A DNA stretch of 64,000 nucleotides from Holothuria scabra. Its lineage: Eukaryota > Echinodermata > Holothuroidea > Aspidochirotida > Holothuriidae. The position numbers were made by a program, and so were the translations under genes. The stretch spans positions 48,363,000 through 48,426,999 of the forward strand of contig CM074185.1 in NCBI GenBank assembly GCA_037179385.1, given 5' to 3'. Shown here in pieces: positions 22,300 to 34,332 of the stretch. The first letter of the stretch is position 1. Every line of letters starts with the position of its first letter. The notes below the pieces were generated by a model. That model saw only the letters and a program-made list of their open reading frames with translations, searched no databases and had not been told where the DNA came from.

Positions 22300-24228
22300 A
22301 AAAACCTAAACTGACAACCCTGCTCTTGACCTATAGGCCTAGGCCTACTGTAGCCTTGTGATGGTGGATTGATCCAGTCCTTAAGACCTGGCAAAACAAT
22401 AATTCCCAAACAGTTGGCTTGTTTTATCAGTGGTGAATTTTCTCGGGAACCAGGGTCTATGACATCCATCCTGAAGGACCTTGACCTCCCGATGCTAACT
22501 GAAGGCAAAAAACTGTAGGTTGATTCTGTTCACTAAAGGTTTCTTTGGTAAGGCTCATATTCCAACGGTCAGACTTAGGCACCCTATCTGTAAGTTAGGC
22601 CTAACTCCCAGAACTCCCAGAATGCATGACCTCCATTTGTGTCATGCATAATCTACTATCTAGGCCTAGGCTAGAACTGCTACAAATTTAGCTTCCTGCC
22701 TAATACTGTTACGGATTAGAATAGGCTAGTCTCCCAGCTGATCTCATCGATATTAGGCCTAGGCTAGTTGGCTACCCAGGGTCATAAAGACCAGTACGTC
22801 TTATTACCAATTTTGTTAGGTTTTAGGGCCCCCGAGCGACCTCTGACACATGCCTGGTGAGGGCAGGCTAGGCTAGGCCTAGACCTTATGTCCAATTTGC
22901 GGATATGTCACCATATCCGAAAGAAGAAGATGAAGAGTTTGATGTGAGTGATTACTGAGTGATGCTAAGTTGATTTGCTAGCATGGGGCAACTGTAGCCT
23001 GTAGGGCCTAGGCTATACCACAGTAGGCCTAGTATATCCCAGACGAATAACGTTATGGTAGGATTAACATTAGTATCTTTGTGTTACCGTGATTCGGTCA
23101 TTTAATAAGTGGTGCCTATTGTGATACGTCATACGTTTTGTACGCATTGATCGACCCAAGGTACTGACCGATTCAAGATACAGCCACTTCACTAGTACTA
23201 GTAGTAGTAGTACTAGTAGTAGGCCTAAGTAATAGTATTATAGTAACATTTGAATGACTAACGTAAATTCTTAGGCATAGGGAGCATACGATGCTAAGCA
23301 GATGACACAGTAGGATTCAACAGTACTACAAACTAAGTTCCATGGGAGCAAGTCAAAGACCACACGAAGTAAAGTTTTCACGAAGAATTTTACCTTATTC
23401 AAAGTAAACAGTGGCCTAGAACATCTGCCTATCAAGAAGATCGAATGGACGCAAAAAGTTAACTTATGCTGCAATTTTTAGACCGATGTGTTTTGAGCTA
23501 CGTGTTGGCTGTTGGTGTCTGTGTACTGTCTCCGATCATCAGTCGTTTTATTTGTAATAGACTTTCGTTTAAGATTCCCTAAACGGAAAAGACCTAAATT
23601 TTCATTTCAAAGCTCTTCAGATATAAGAAAACTACAATCTAAGCATTACATCTTCGAAAATAATTGAAAATCAAAATTAAAATATTTTTGCTAGTTTTAA
23701 TCCCCTGCAAAAAGTCAAGAAGGGAAAAAAACTACATATCATCTGATTGAATATGAACTTTAATAATGTTGAATAATCATGAAGGCGTGGTAAACGTGTA
23801 CTTTCACGCCAATTAGCATATTACTAACATCGCTGATCTTTGACAACCGTCAACCTTTGGAATCTTTACTTACTGTAGTTCCGACGGTAATATAAACTTC
23901 GCTCTTTGAAGACATGGATTCGGAAAAACATATTTAAATTTTGTCCGCCGCGGGATGCCTGATTGCCGAGCTCATGGTATATTTCAGCCGTGCATGGGGT
24001 GTCGCATTTAGTAGAGTTTATCAGCCTTGCGGCGGCCTTATTAGCTTACGAGACAGAATGGGCCGCATCATTGGAATAAATACCAATAAGTTTGGTTACC
24101 GTATGAATTTTGTTACCAATGCCCCTGTGGCGATTTAGGTGTAAGCAGTCCAATAAATACACCTTGTATTTTCATTGGCGTAGCCATAGAGATTGTGGAG
24201 CCTTGGACAAAAGTAGAAAACTGGAATC
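22300..24228. other. non-coding, TAGGCCTA-rich
   Basis: No exon supported. TAGGCCTAGGCTAG-type words cluster at 22330-23050. A TAG/TAC trinucleotide microsatellite is at 23191-23224. Confidence 0.5.
23191..23224 (+). repeat. (TAG/TAC)n microsatellite
   Basis: A run of ACTAGTACTAGTAGTAGTAG type repeats of about 34 bp. Confidence 0.85.
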
Positions 24229-24597
24229 ATTCACTCTAAAATCAAAAGTGAACTTAGTCACTCTTTGATAGAGGAAAAGTATAAATTCACTCCATAAGAG
24301 TGATAATTCACTCCAAGAGGAGTGAAACTCACTCCAAAAAGAGTGCAATTCACTAGAGGAAGAGGGAAAATTCACTCTTCCACGAGTGTCTGTACTCGAT
24401 CACAATGATCACTCTTTTTAAAGAGCGGTGACTGTGTGCACTCCATCAAGAGTGAACCTTCGCTCGTTTTAAGGAAATATCGCTCTTTTTGGAGTGAATT
24501 TCAATCTTCTTGGAGTGAATTATTACTCGAAGTGAATTCACACTTATCACTCTATCAAAGAGTGACTAAGTTCACCCTTTTGATTTTAGAGTGTAAT
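24229..24597. mobile_element. fold-back element built of CACTC repeats (369 bp)
   Basis: The two halves are inverted copies of each other over about 150 bp (left CACTCTAAAATCAAAAG, GTGAACTTAGTCACTCTTTG; the right end is the complement). Inside the arms, ATTCACTCC / GGAGTGAAT words recur every 15-25 bp on both strands. No coding capacity. The target duplication could not be assigned. Confidence 0.85.
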
Positions 24598-25060
24598 TAT
24601 AAGACTAACATTACCATTATAGACTTTTTAACATATCTTCTAAAGGTGACACATCCAAAGGGCATTCACTCACCATACATCCGTAGTAGACTCAAGGGCC
24701 TCGATATCCCTACTAACGGGGGATGTGAGGTGTTTCACCCCATAAATTTTGCTAAGTTTGTCGGGAAAAAATCCATTCTCTTTCAGAAATTTTCTTCCAC
24801 TGGAAAAAGATACAAGATATACCCTTTTGGGGGAACATGCCAGATATGTAAAAATTTTGGGCATGCATTGTTTATCTAGGTGTTTCTTGATTGTCTGTTG
24901 CCATTATATTGCATCGATTATATTCTTTGTAAGGGTTAGCGATTAGGACTTTCGCTGGCTACTGGTTAGGAAGAGATTTCTTGCTAAAAATGCTCATCGC
25001 CCCGATATTTTCAATATGATTTCCAATATGATGAGGCCATGCCCCCCCCCCCCCAAAAAA
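24598..25060. other. non-coding spacer
   Basis: Nothing supported. A C-run followed by an A-run lies at 25045-25071. Confidence 0.45.
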
Positions 25061-25948
25061 AAAAAAAAAAAATCTCAAGATCTAACATTCGGGCAGGAAT
25101 TTGGGGAAATCGACACTACATGACACATGAGTTTTGAAAATTATGATATCGTTTGTTTTTTTTTATAAAACTTTTGAGAGAGCACGAAATCTTGAAACAG
25201 TATGAGGGAAAAATGAAAAACAAAAATAAGTATCAGACTCTCGGTAACATTTGCATGAAAAATAGCAAGATTACAAATTAACTTTAAGTTCGTTTCAAAT
25301 TCTGGCATGGGCAGTGGAAGAAAGCTACTATTCGTAAGCTTTACTTCAAAGTCTTTCGCAACCCGGCGATTTCCCAAAATGATCGAATATCCAAATTCTT
25401 TCAAACAGTTTCCATATGAACCCGAAGAAGTGTTAAGCCAAGGGCCCTTATGGGTAACACATATTAGAAAATTTGAGAAGCCTTTTACTTAAAAAAAAAT
25501 CTTTCCCCAGTCTGCTTTTCAATCTTGAGAAACACAAAGCTCGAAACGGCCGATTCTCTGAATTCTTTCAAGATTTGCCCGAAAAACAACCTGAAACAAG
25601 CAAAAGAAAAAAAAAAACGCAATATGCAAAGAAAATTTTCAGAGCACTGAGCTTTTGAAATAGTAGGCTTTTTGTTCACCGCCACACTTTATACGGTACC
25701 GTACTTCTGCAAAAACTGTGCCGGAAATGGTGAGATACTCAGGTGAAAATGGAAAAACAAAAGTTCTGGGATGTTTTTAAGTACTAAATTAATTACACGG
25801 ATAGACAGGGTCGTGGGTGTTTACTCGTTGCATCCGTCACCCAATATTTAGATAGTTCGTCGTGTATATCCTGTCCCTACAGCCAAATTCGGTGGCAGCT
25901 TGAGGGCAAAGGTATAGGTTGTTTACAAATACGTAATGAAACAGAGGT

Positions 25949-26773
25949 AGCCGGTCGTTTCGCCCCCTTGCCAGTTCGCCCCCAACCAGTTCGCCCCCTA
26001 AATACCAGTTCGCCCCCAAGCATTAACCAGTTCGCCCCCTTAGACCTGTCAGTTCGCCCCCAAAGACCTACCGGTTCTCCCCCTAATCTTTCTGAAGCAG
26101 GTCACTTTACAACAAGTGAATGTTTAGAACAAACGATGCCAACGAAGTGAAGTTTCTTATTAAATTCTCTTTCAGGATGAGATTGAGTTCATTTTTAAAG
26201 GTGAAACAAGTTGTTCATATGTACTATAAGTCATACGTTACCGTACGCGCAATTGCTGAGTGTTAATTGTGATGATAGTACTGATGTAACGTTACGCTTT
26301 CTATCTGCGCTTTCGTTACTACATCGTTCATTTGCTTTTTTGTGTAAACGTTTTTTTGGTTGTAGGCCTATTTATAATTTCCAATAAATGGCGCAAAAAT
26401 CGAAAATGGTTTTAAAAAATGCAAGCTTACTTGCTTGTGAAACTTAATTCTGGACGAGCAAGAGAATACCAGGTCTACTTAACATATGACTGGTTGGTGC
26501 GTCAGACAGCGCACCGCCTACCCTTACTTAACTTGGGTTTTGTCACATTCTTGCCAACAGTCGTAACTTTTTGAAAATAACTGTTATTACAACTACAAAA
26601 CTGCATTTAAAGTCAGTTTATTCGATGTCATACTCATAAGTATTTGGGGGCGAAACGACCTCCTCTTTGGGGGCGAAACGACTTCCACTACGGGGCGAAC
26701 TGGCAAGGGGGCGAAACGACCGGGGCGAACTGGTTGGGGGCGAACTGGCAAGGGGGCGAAACGACCGGTAACC
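25949..26773. mobile_element. TIR element with CAGTTCGCCCCC subterminal repeats (825 bp)
   Basis: Inverted ends CCGGTCGTTTCGCCCCC. Both subterminal regions are made of repeated (CC)AGTTCGCCCCC and GTCGTTTCGCCCCC words (about six on each side, in opposite orientation). The direct repeat GAAACAGAGGT (11 bp) flanks it at 25938-25948 and 26774-26784. The interior is AT-rich and non-coding. Duplication length suggests a Mutator-like family, but this is inference. Confidence 0.8.
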
Positions 26774-27079
26774 GAAACAGAGGTTCTTACTATCAGTCTG
26801 TCTGGAAATTCATTTGAACCCACCTCTTAAGGAGCATCTGTGTAAAAAAGGGTGGTCACGGTGTTAGCAGTGAAATCATTTATCTGTTTTTAATCGGGAG
26901 TTCCGGGGAAGTCCGTCAAATAGACATTTTCGTGAATAAGGTAGTCAGATCTTGAATTTCGCCAGGAGTCGCAATAGAGTAACTTGAAAAAAACATTAGC
27001 ATTGTTTTCAATTCCGTCGTATTGTCTTTCTCCCGAAAATAAGTAGACCATTTCATTCAGTAGATGTGGTACATTTTAT

Positions 27080-28030
27080 CTGGTAATGTGGGCTGATTAC
27101 TACAGCAAATTGCTGATTTTTTTTCTATTGCAAACGAAAGCTCAAAATGACAACTGCTTCATTTCTAGTTACAACTGCGTCTCAAACGACATTTCCGGCT
27201 GTCTGAGGGGTCCAGTTTTCAAATTTTCCTGTACGCTCCGCACCAACAGATATGGTGCCGCTCCGCTTACACAGTGTTTCGGTCGGACAGATTTCTGCAC
27301 AGAATATTACAGGCTTGCATATCATACGCGTTTTTAATTTAAAATTGGTAGGAATTAGTATTCATCGATAGTATGAAAATCGCGACGATTTTAGAACATG
27401 GAGCAAAAACAAAGGAGCACAACATAATACCTCTTTGCATCTTCGCTGTTCGATACAGCAACTTTTTATAATCCCCTTCAAGGTGGCCAAGGAGGTCAAA
27501 ATGGGGACGATAGTAAACCTTTCCCCTTCCATACACCAAGAAATGGCCCGCCCTGCTTTTTCTGGTAAATTTCTACTCACTTTGAAGTTCTCCAATTTAT
27601 TTTGAAGTGAAGATATCGCAAAAGAAAGTTCAAAACACCGACTGCTTAACATTCCTCTTACAAGCCGGAATAATACCATATCCGGTTACCTAACTGCCTG
27701 AGAAGTCGCCATTTTTCAAATTTGCTGTACGCTCGGCGCCAACCATGCAAAGGTAGCCGTCCGTTAAAATAATCTTTTGGCAGAATTACACTTTCCGGAC
27801 AGGGATAAACATTTTTTCTAGTATTCTTCTGACAACTTACCGTCCCAGTTTGCTAAATTGTTTTTGAATGGCAAATTTTATTGCAAAGGAAATCTCAACT
27901 ACCGACTACTCTAGATTTTACTTATAATTAAGCCTTGAAAATGCTATTTCCGGCTGTCTGAACATGGGGACCGATTTTTCCGCGCTAACTAATGGTAGCG
28001 CCCCACCTAGATAGTCTTTCTTGGGGAATA
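27080..28030 (+). repeat. diverged GCGCCA-core repeat units in copy A
   Basis: Three units, with cores at about 27232, 27728 and 27981, each follow an AACTGTCTGA / GGCTGTCTGA word and a TTTTTCAAATTT word. They correspond to the ~177-bp units in copy B. Confidence 0.6.
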
Positions 28031-28320
28031 ATCTTTTCGGGCATACAATCTTCTGCTCTGATTGAATGATTTTTTCCTTTAATTGAGAAATTGCGTTCAC
28101 GAGATCCACATCTTACGGCATTTAACGACAATTAGTTCTTGCTACAGTAGCTTACGGAATTGTATACCTTCTCCACATAGACCACATCATCAGTTCGACA
28201 TTTATTTGAGGCATTCTCTGGATTTACAACACAAATCAAAAAAATAATACAAAGAATTAAAACTAAAGAGAAACTCGGGAGGAAACTCAGAAAAGCTCCA
28301 TAGAGCTTAGAGCCCTCCGT

Positions 28321-28346
28321 AAAAAAAAAAAAAAAAAAAAAAAAAA
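28321..28346 (+). repeat. poly(A) run
   Basis: About 26 consecutive A (poly(T) on the minus strand), 90 bp from the end of the minus-strand LINE fragment. Confidence 0.95.
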
Positions 28347-28439
28347 CAAGAGCTAACAAAAGGAAAGAGAACACAGAAAAACAACAACAGGAAATTCAGA
28401 GAGAGGAAATTAGGAAGTAGGGAGACTGGAAAGAAAAGT

Positions 28440-28858
28440 CAGCTACGTTTACTCATCAGAAAAAGTTTTAGGGATTTCTTAAAAAGGTTTAAGGAGTGAC
28501 ACTGTTGAATGTTAAGTGGGAGGGAGTTCCAAAGATTGGGTCCAGTAAAACGAATTGTTTGCTGCGAAGATGTTAGCCTAAATGAGGGAGTAGAAAGAGA
28601 ATTCATGGAACGTGTAAAGTGTGTGTGTGTCTCATGTCGAAGGTGAAACATGGATTTGAAGATATTTAGCAGAATATTGTTACACCAGGAATACATAAAA
28701 ATACCAATTTGATGGCGATGAATATCGTAGACATGGAAAATGCTGAATTTTGTAACAGAATGAAAATTTATCAAAACGATTGACTGCGGTGAACACTCTC
28801 TGTAAGTTTCGTATGGCAATCGACAGTACTCTTTACAGTGTGCCACATTTTCACTCAT
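28440..28858 (-). pseudogene. LINE C-terminal fragment (L2-like)
   Basis: A minus-strand open frame of 139 codons contains RHQIGIFMYSWCNNIL, then FTGPNLWNSLPLNIQQCHSL and FKKSLKLFLMSKRS. This is the typical tail after the reverse transcriptase of L2-clade LINEs (the WNSLP signature and final FKKxLKxxLL). The RT domain itself is absent, so it is a 5'-truncated relic. Confidence 0.75.
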
Positions 28859-31013
28859 TTAGATTAATTAATTACCACTCCGAAAAGCCTTAAACTTCAA
28901 TCGCATTCTACTGGATGAAAGAGTATTGTCACTTTACTACCCGGCATTTCTTACATTTAGAAAAGGATGCAACCTCAGTGGGGATGGGGAGGGGCTGACT
29001 TCCCCTGATTTAAAATTCGATTATCTGGAAAAACTCGAACAGCCATTTTGAGTTTTATGACTAAAGGATTGATTTATTTTCAATTCAACAGAAAACTCTT
29101 AAGCGTATTCAAGATCTTTAAACTATTCTCATGAAAAGGAAAAACATACTAAAATTCGCTTCACATTCGTACAGATCATAGAAAGCCATTTTTACTTATA
29201 CGCAACACAACAATACTGGATCGAAATGGTTGTAGCATCCGAATTCCTTCGATAAGAGCGGATCCAGAATTTTTCCAAGGGGAGGGGCAAGTGTGATCGC
29301 CTGCCTAGGTTAGGTAAGCCTTCAGGGTGGAATTTTCTTCCCATAAGCAACTTCGACGAAGGTGTTCGTAACCAGCGACGATTAAATGATGGCGCTATAC
29401 ACCTGTGCAGCTTTGATACTATATGTGTACCCGGTAAACTGAAACATTAAACATATAGGATTTTTAGGAACTTTTGAGGTTGCGCTATATAGTTCATTTA
29501 GTTGGATGAAAAGACACCTCGACTCTAAAGAATTACCTCCCTCGTAACGCACATATTGAAAATTGGCCTTTCAAAATGTTTGATGGCAAAGAATAGCCTG
29601 AGGGAAGGGGGTTCTGACCCTCTGGATTCCCTTTAGCTCCTTTATCCGCGTCTGTCCAAAAATATGCTAGAAAAATGATAAAGTATCATATGGCCTAGTC
29701 TTCCATATTTTCATGTAAATAAAAGATAGGTCTCGACACATTCGGGAAGTCTGTGGCTTAATTAATGGAGCAATCATTTCTCACTGGCAGTTGCACTGTG
29801 TTTCAAATCTTGCTAGTGAGCAACACAATGGGCGAAAATAGCCCGCCGATTAGCTGATTTCTTTAAAAAACTTGCTTGGCCAAAAAAAAAGAAAAAAAAA
29901 AGGGTGTTGCCATTTCAAAGTAAAATGTTTCGAAAGTAAAAATGATTTCAAGGATTTGCGACTAAATTTGGAAGGCCTATGGAAACAGGTTTTCAGCCGA
30001 ACGGTCATATTTTGTAGTCTTGCAAAACTTTCGTCTACTCGATAAAATGCGTTTTGATATCCAGGCGAAGGTTGCGAAATGTTTCTGGTTGTTTTCAATT
30101 GCTGACACGTGACGAATGGACCGGAGAGTGTCAAGGTACATGCAGTGGAAACTGTCCACGACATCCTGGACAGCGCCTCTATGGCTGTCGCCTGCTAAGA
30201 CTGCCGCCCCTCAGATGTTTTTTCCGTCCTTTGTAGTGAAGAGCTGAACAAAAAAGTTTAGTCCGCTCCTTGGGCTATGCCCATAATACTTTCCCATCTA
30301 CCTTGACAGTCAGACAGTTGGTTTCGGGCAACGATAATGATTCAGTGGCGCAGCTACGGGGGTGGGGGTCATGGGGCTTAGGGGCCGAAACCCCCACTGA
30401 ATCGCCCAGTCCCCCCCCCCCCTCAGCTACCCCCTCCCCCACTGGAGACCTGGACAAAAAAATTGTATTCATGCCGGCCTATGATAATCTTCAATCCTGC
30501 CTACCCGGCTACTATGACATAGATACACTTGCGATAGATCTACGCAGTTGCAGGGTATTCTGCAATTGTGCCGCACTCTGAATTTCAGAATAAATTCAGG
30601 TATAGACTGTGACAAGCTTCATACCTTCAGAATCTCTTGACTTGTTTACTCGTCGGGTTTCTGGATGGATAATTTTCTAGCAGATTTAGAGTGGCTGAAA
30701 TTGCCTACCTTGGGGTGGTTCAAAGTCAGCTCCTTATAGCATCTGGCCTGTTTCCATCTCCTATAGACAGGGTAGGGAGTTTTTAATTCCTGGGGATGCA
30801 CAAATTTGTTCCAAAATTATACTTGGTGTGGTGAGTAAAATATTTGAGTCAAATATGGTTGGAAGGAATTTGCACTTTGCAAAGCCATTGCTGCCAGTCA
30901 TTGGCCAGTGCAACTACCACACCAATGTTGGTCAATGCAGTTTCAAGGGTCCCAACCTTACTACTTTTACCCTCACATGACCTCACTTAGCTCTTGGGTG
31001 GAGTGGACATTCT
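28859..31013. other. non-coding repeat-derived DNA
   Basis: No gene supported. 29735-29830 resembles part of the large repeat (ACATTCGGGAAGTCTGTGGC; compare 31467). A hAT-like end CAGTGGCGCAGCTACGGGGG at 30343 has no partner. C-runs lie at 30411-30422. Confidence 0.5.
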
Positions 31014-31069
31014 CAGTGGCGTACGAGACGGGACAGAGGAAGACTGCCCCAGATTACCAGATTACCGCA

Positions 31070-33180
31070 AAATCTAAAGTCGGACAGGAATTTGGAAAAA
31101 ATTCGGGCAAGATTTTGGAAAAAATTCGGACAGCCCTTACATTTTGAAAAAAAGGGGTGGTTTTTCAGAAAATTCCTATATGTGGCCGAAATCTTAAAAA
31201 AAAAATATAAAAAAGGAAAAAAACGTCATATAGTCGCAATAAAATTTTCATGAAAAACCAAGTCAAGGTTCTAAAAATTCGCTACACCTTCGTCAGCGCA
31301 AAAAAGGTATTACTATTCGTGGCTTTTACTTCACAGATAATCACCACACAATTAATGCCCCAATTTTGTCGAATATACAGATTCTTCAAAGCATTTACCC
31401 GAAAATGAAAAAGTACCATGGTAAGGGTAACAAAGCTACGAAAACTCAAACAGATTAAAAAATCGCGACACATTTGGGAAGCCTGTGGCTTAAAAAAAAC
31501 AATCATTCTTGAGCCTGTTTTAAAATCTTGTGAAACACAATACCCGAAATGGTCGATTATTTTAATAGCTTAAAGTCTTTGCCGAAGAAACAGAAAAGCT
31601 ATATTTAAAGTAAAATTTTCATGGAAAATAACAAAAATCTGCGACACATTTGGGTAGAATGTTAAAACAAAGTTTTTCATCATCTCCACAGTCTTACTGT
31701 AGTCTTGCAAAAATTGCCCGAAATGGTCAAATATTCGGGTAAAGGTTAAAAAAATGCTGGGACGTTTTCAATTGCCAAATTAATTCCACGGAGAGACAGG
31801 AGGGTGTTCAGGTGCCCAAAAGTTGCCATCTATATCCTGCTGCAGGGCCAAATACGGATAATGGTTATGGAAATCGGTAACTTTTTCGATACTTTAATGA
31901 TGCAGTGTGAGAATGTCTGCCCAAAAGTCTGCTTGAAAATTCATTTAAAAACACGTTGTAATGTTACATTTTTTCAAAAGTAAAATCATATATAGTCGGA
32001 AGTTTGAGCAGTCATACACAATTTTATCAATACATTGAATTTAGCCAAGAATCACAATAGAATAAAATTCATTCATGTCTTCAGTTCCGTTTTATGGTTT
32101 TCCCCCGAAAATATGAGAGACCAGGCATCGATTGGTAGTGATACATTTTACCTCGTTATTTTCTGATCAAATAGAGACTGCTTAGATCCCCCTATAAGCC
32201 TGGGAAATGTCAGTTTCGACTGTCTCAGGGGTACGATTTTTCAAAATTTTCTGTTCGCTCCGCGCCAACTAGTGGTGACGCTCCGCGTGAATAGTCTTCC
32301 CAGCAGAATTTTAGTTTCAAGTGAACAGTTTTTGAGAAACGGAAACTCGAAATAGCGACTGTTTAGACCCTCTATTAGCATAGGAAATGACATTTGGGAC
32401 TGTCTGAAAGGTCATATTTTTAAAAATTTCCTGTACGTTTCGCCCAACTTATGGTGATGCACCACTTAGACCGCTTATTAGCTTTTAGTTTAAAGGGAAC
32501 ATTTTTGGCAAAAGGAAACTAAAAATAGTGACTGCCTCAATCCCCCTTTAATCCCGGGAAATGCCATTTTCAACTGTCTGAGGGATAGGATATTTCAAAA
32601 TTTTCTGTAAGCTTCGCGCCAACTAATGGTGGCGCTTCGCTTAGTCTTCTGGCTGAATTTTAGTTTGGAGTCGACGTTTGTCTGCAAATTGAAACTTAAA
32701 ATTGCGACTGCTTGGATCCCCTTTATTAGCCTGGGAAATATCATTTTCGACTGTTTAGAGGTACGAATTTCCAAATTTTCTGGACGCTCCGCGCCAACCA
32801 GTGGTGGCGATTCACTTTGACTGTCTTACTGGCAGAATTTCATTTTTCGTGCAAAAATCTTCTGCCTCAAACTGAAATGCCCCCCTACGCTTATGGAAAT
32901 GCCTTGATCAGGCGTGCACTGGAACAGCTGCTTGCAACATACAACAAAATTCCGGATTTGCAACCCTAGTATATACAGTCCAGTGGAGTAATGAACTGAG
33001 CTAATCAGGTTCTCAAAAGTGTGTTTGAATGTTAGAAAATTCACAATTTTTTCCCATCAGAATTAAGGACAATTAAACCTGGCAAATGCAATTTCCAGCC
33101 ATCTGGAGGTGTAAAATCCAAACTTTTCTTTGTACGCTCCGCGCCAACTGATAGTGGCGCTATATACTCTTAGGTAGTAA
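31070..33180 (+). repeat. large unclassified repeat, copy B
   Basis: Same order of landmarks as copy A (see 25080), followed by a ~177-bp tandem section. It may begin at CAGTGGCGTACGAGACGGG (31014), which looks like a hAT-type end. A TAGCTACACCACTG end lies at 33251-33264, but the flanks of these two do not match, so they are not claimed as a pair. Confidence 0.65.
32170..33170 (+). repeat. tandem repeat, ~177-bp units with GCGCCA...TGGCGC core
   Basis: Cores follow CTGTNC words at 32251, 32431, 32605, 32780 and about 33130, giving spacings near 180, 174, 175 and 2 x 175. Each unit runs GACTGCTTAGATCCCCC, AAATGTCATTTTCGACTGTC, TTTTCAAAATTTTCTGTACG, then a short dyad GCGCCAACTAATGGTGGCGC, then CAGAATTTTAGTTT. 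Units are clearly diverged. Confidence 0.75.
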
Positions 33181-33589
33181 ACTAGTACTCCAGCCCCCTA
33201 CAAAAGTGTACAGTACCCCCAAATACCCCCCCCCCCCCCACGATAAATCCTAGCTACACCACTGATAAAAAGACAATGGAAGACTGGTTGTGTACCAGTT
33301 CCACAATTCTACCTGAAAATTCAGTTAAAGGCACATTGTAACGTAGTGCCGAAAGCCACGAGGAACGGGGGGCTGGACACATGCCCAAAACCTCCAGCCC
33401 CCCAAATCACTCAAGGTTACTTGCTTAAAGTCAGTTGCATCCGGGTTTGACCCTCTCAAAATGTGATCTGGCCTATCAATATCTATCTAGTACGCGGTCA
33501 ATGAATTATTGTCAAAAGGTGTTGGAAATCATAACTCTCGGAGTTCGGGCAGTCATATGGAAATTTTCATCAATTCAGGCCGGGACCTT

Positions 33590-33930
33590 AATCGCAACTA
33601 AAGTCAGCCAACAGTCGCAAAAGGTTAAAAAAACATGGACATTTTTTCCCCTTCGTTGTACATTTTCCCCGAAAAGGTACTACTGACTACCTCATCTGCT
33701 GGTAGTGGTATTTATCTGGTAACTTTCTGATCACTAAACAGTTTGTTGTTTTTTTCCTATTGAAGTGAAAATTTTTAGGCTCCAAATAAGGACCGATTCT
33801 TTTCTATTGAAAACCCTCATATGGTCAGCTGGAAATGCCGTTTCCGGCTTTCTGCCAATGTCGACGAAATTTTTTGGAAATTTCCTGACGATGTTTGAGG
33901 TGGCGCTCCACTTTGTTAGTTTTTCGGGCA
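33590..33930 (+). repeat. large unclassified repeat, partial copy C
   Basis: It contains the block ending in CCCCGAAAAGGTACTACTGAC, then ATTTATCTGGTAACTTTCTGATC, TTTCCGGCTTTCTGCC and GTGGCGCTCCACTTTG, in the same order as copies A and B. Confidence 0.6.
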
Positions 33931-34332
33931 GAGGATTACATTTCCCACACAAAAACTCTTCCCCCTTCAGGACTTGGGTCCAAAAATTTCCCGTGGCGAG
34001 AGACGACTTATATCCGTCAGCAGACTATGATCTGACTTTTCAATATAAAGTAAGCACAATTCCGGAAAAAAATTAAAGGGCAAGAGCCCCCTCCCCCAAC
34101 GATCTTAATTTGAGGCAACATCTAAATCTCACCATTTTCTGTTTTTTCTCTTAAACTATGACAAAGATTTGACAGACAGCGAGGATATATGTAATGCATT
34201 TAATACTCATTTTACATCCATTGCTTCTAAATTCATTAATTCTAATGATGCTGTAAATGGTGACTTAGCGATGTTTCATTCTTTTGTTTCAAGCAAGGTT
34301 CCCGACGAGGTATATTTTGAAATTCCAATATT

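Larger units (their letters stand above)
25080..28060 (+). repeat. large unclassified repeat, copy A
   Basis: Collinear with 31070-33180 once the 825-bp insertion at 25949-26773 is removed. Shared landmarks are CAGGAATTTGG (25095 / 31087), ATCTTG.GAAACACAA (25524 / 31526), a GACAGG block (25804 / 31792), TCCCCCGAAAAT-like words (27030 / 32102), and the GCTCCGCGCCAAC core (27232, 27728, 27981). No protein-coding remnant was recognised. Confidence 0.7.

Noticed and set aside
31014..33264. CAGTGGCGTACGAG ... TAGCTACACCACTG as one hAT element
   Set aside because: Ends look complementary, but the flanking 8 bp (GACATTCT and ATAAAAAG) do not match, so pairing is unsupported.
30343..33264. CAGTGGCGCAGCTACGG at 30343 paired with TAGCTACACCACTG at 33264
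   Set aside because: The flanks (TAATGATT and ATAAAAAG) differ. Probably two unrelated relics of a common end type.
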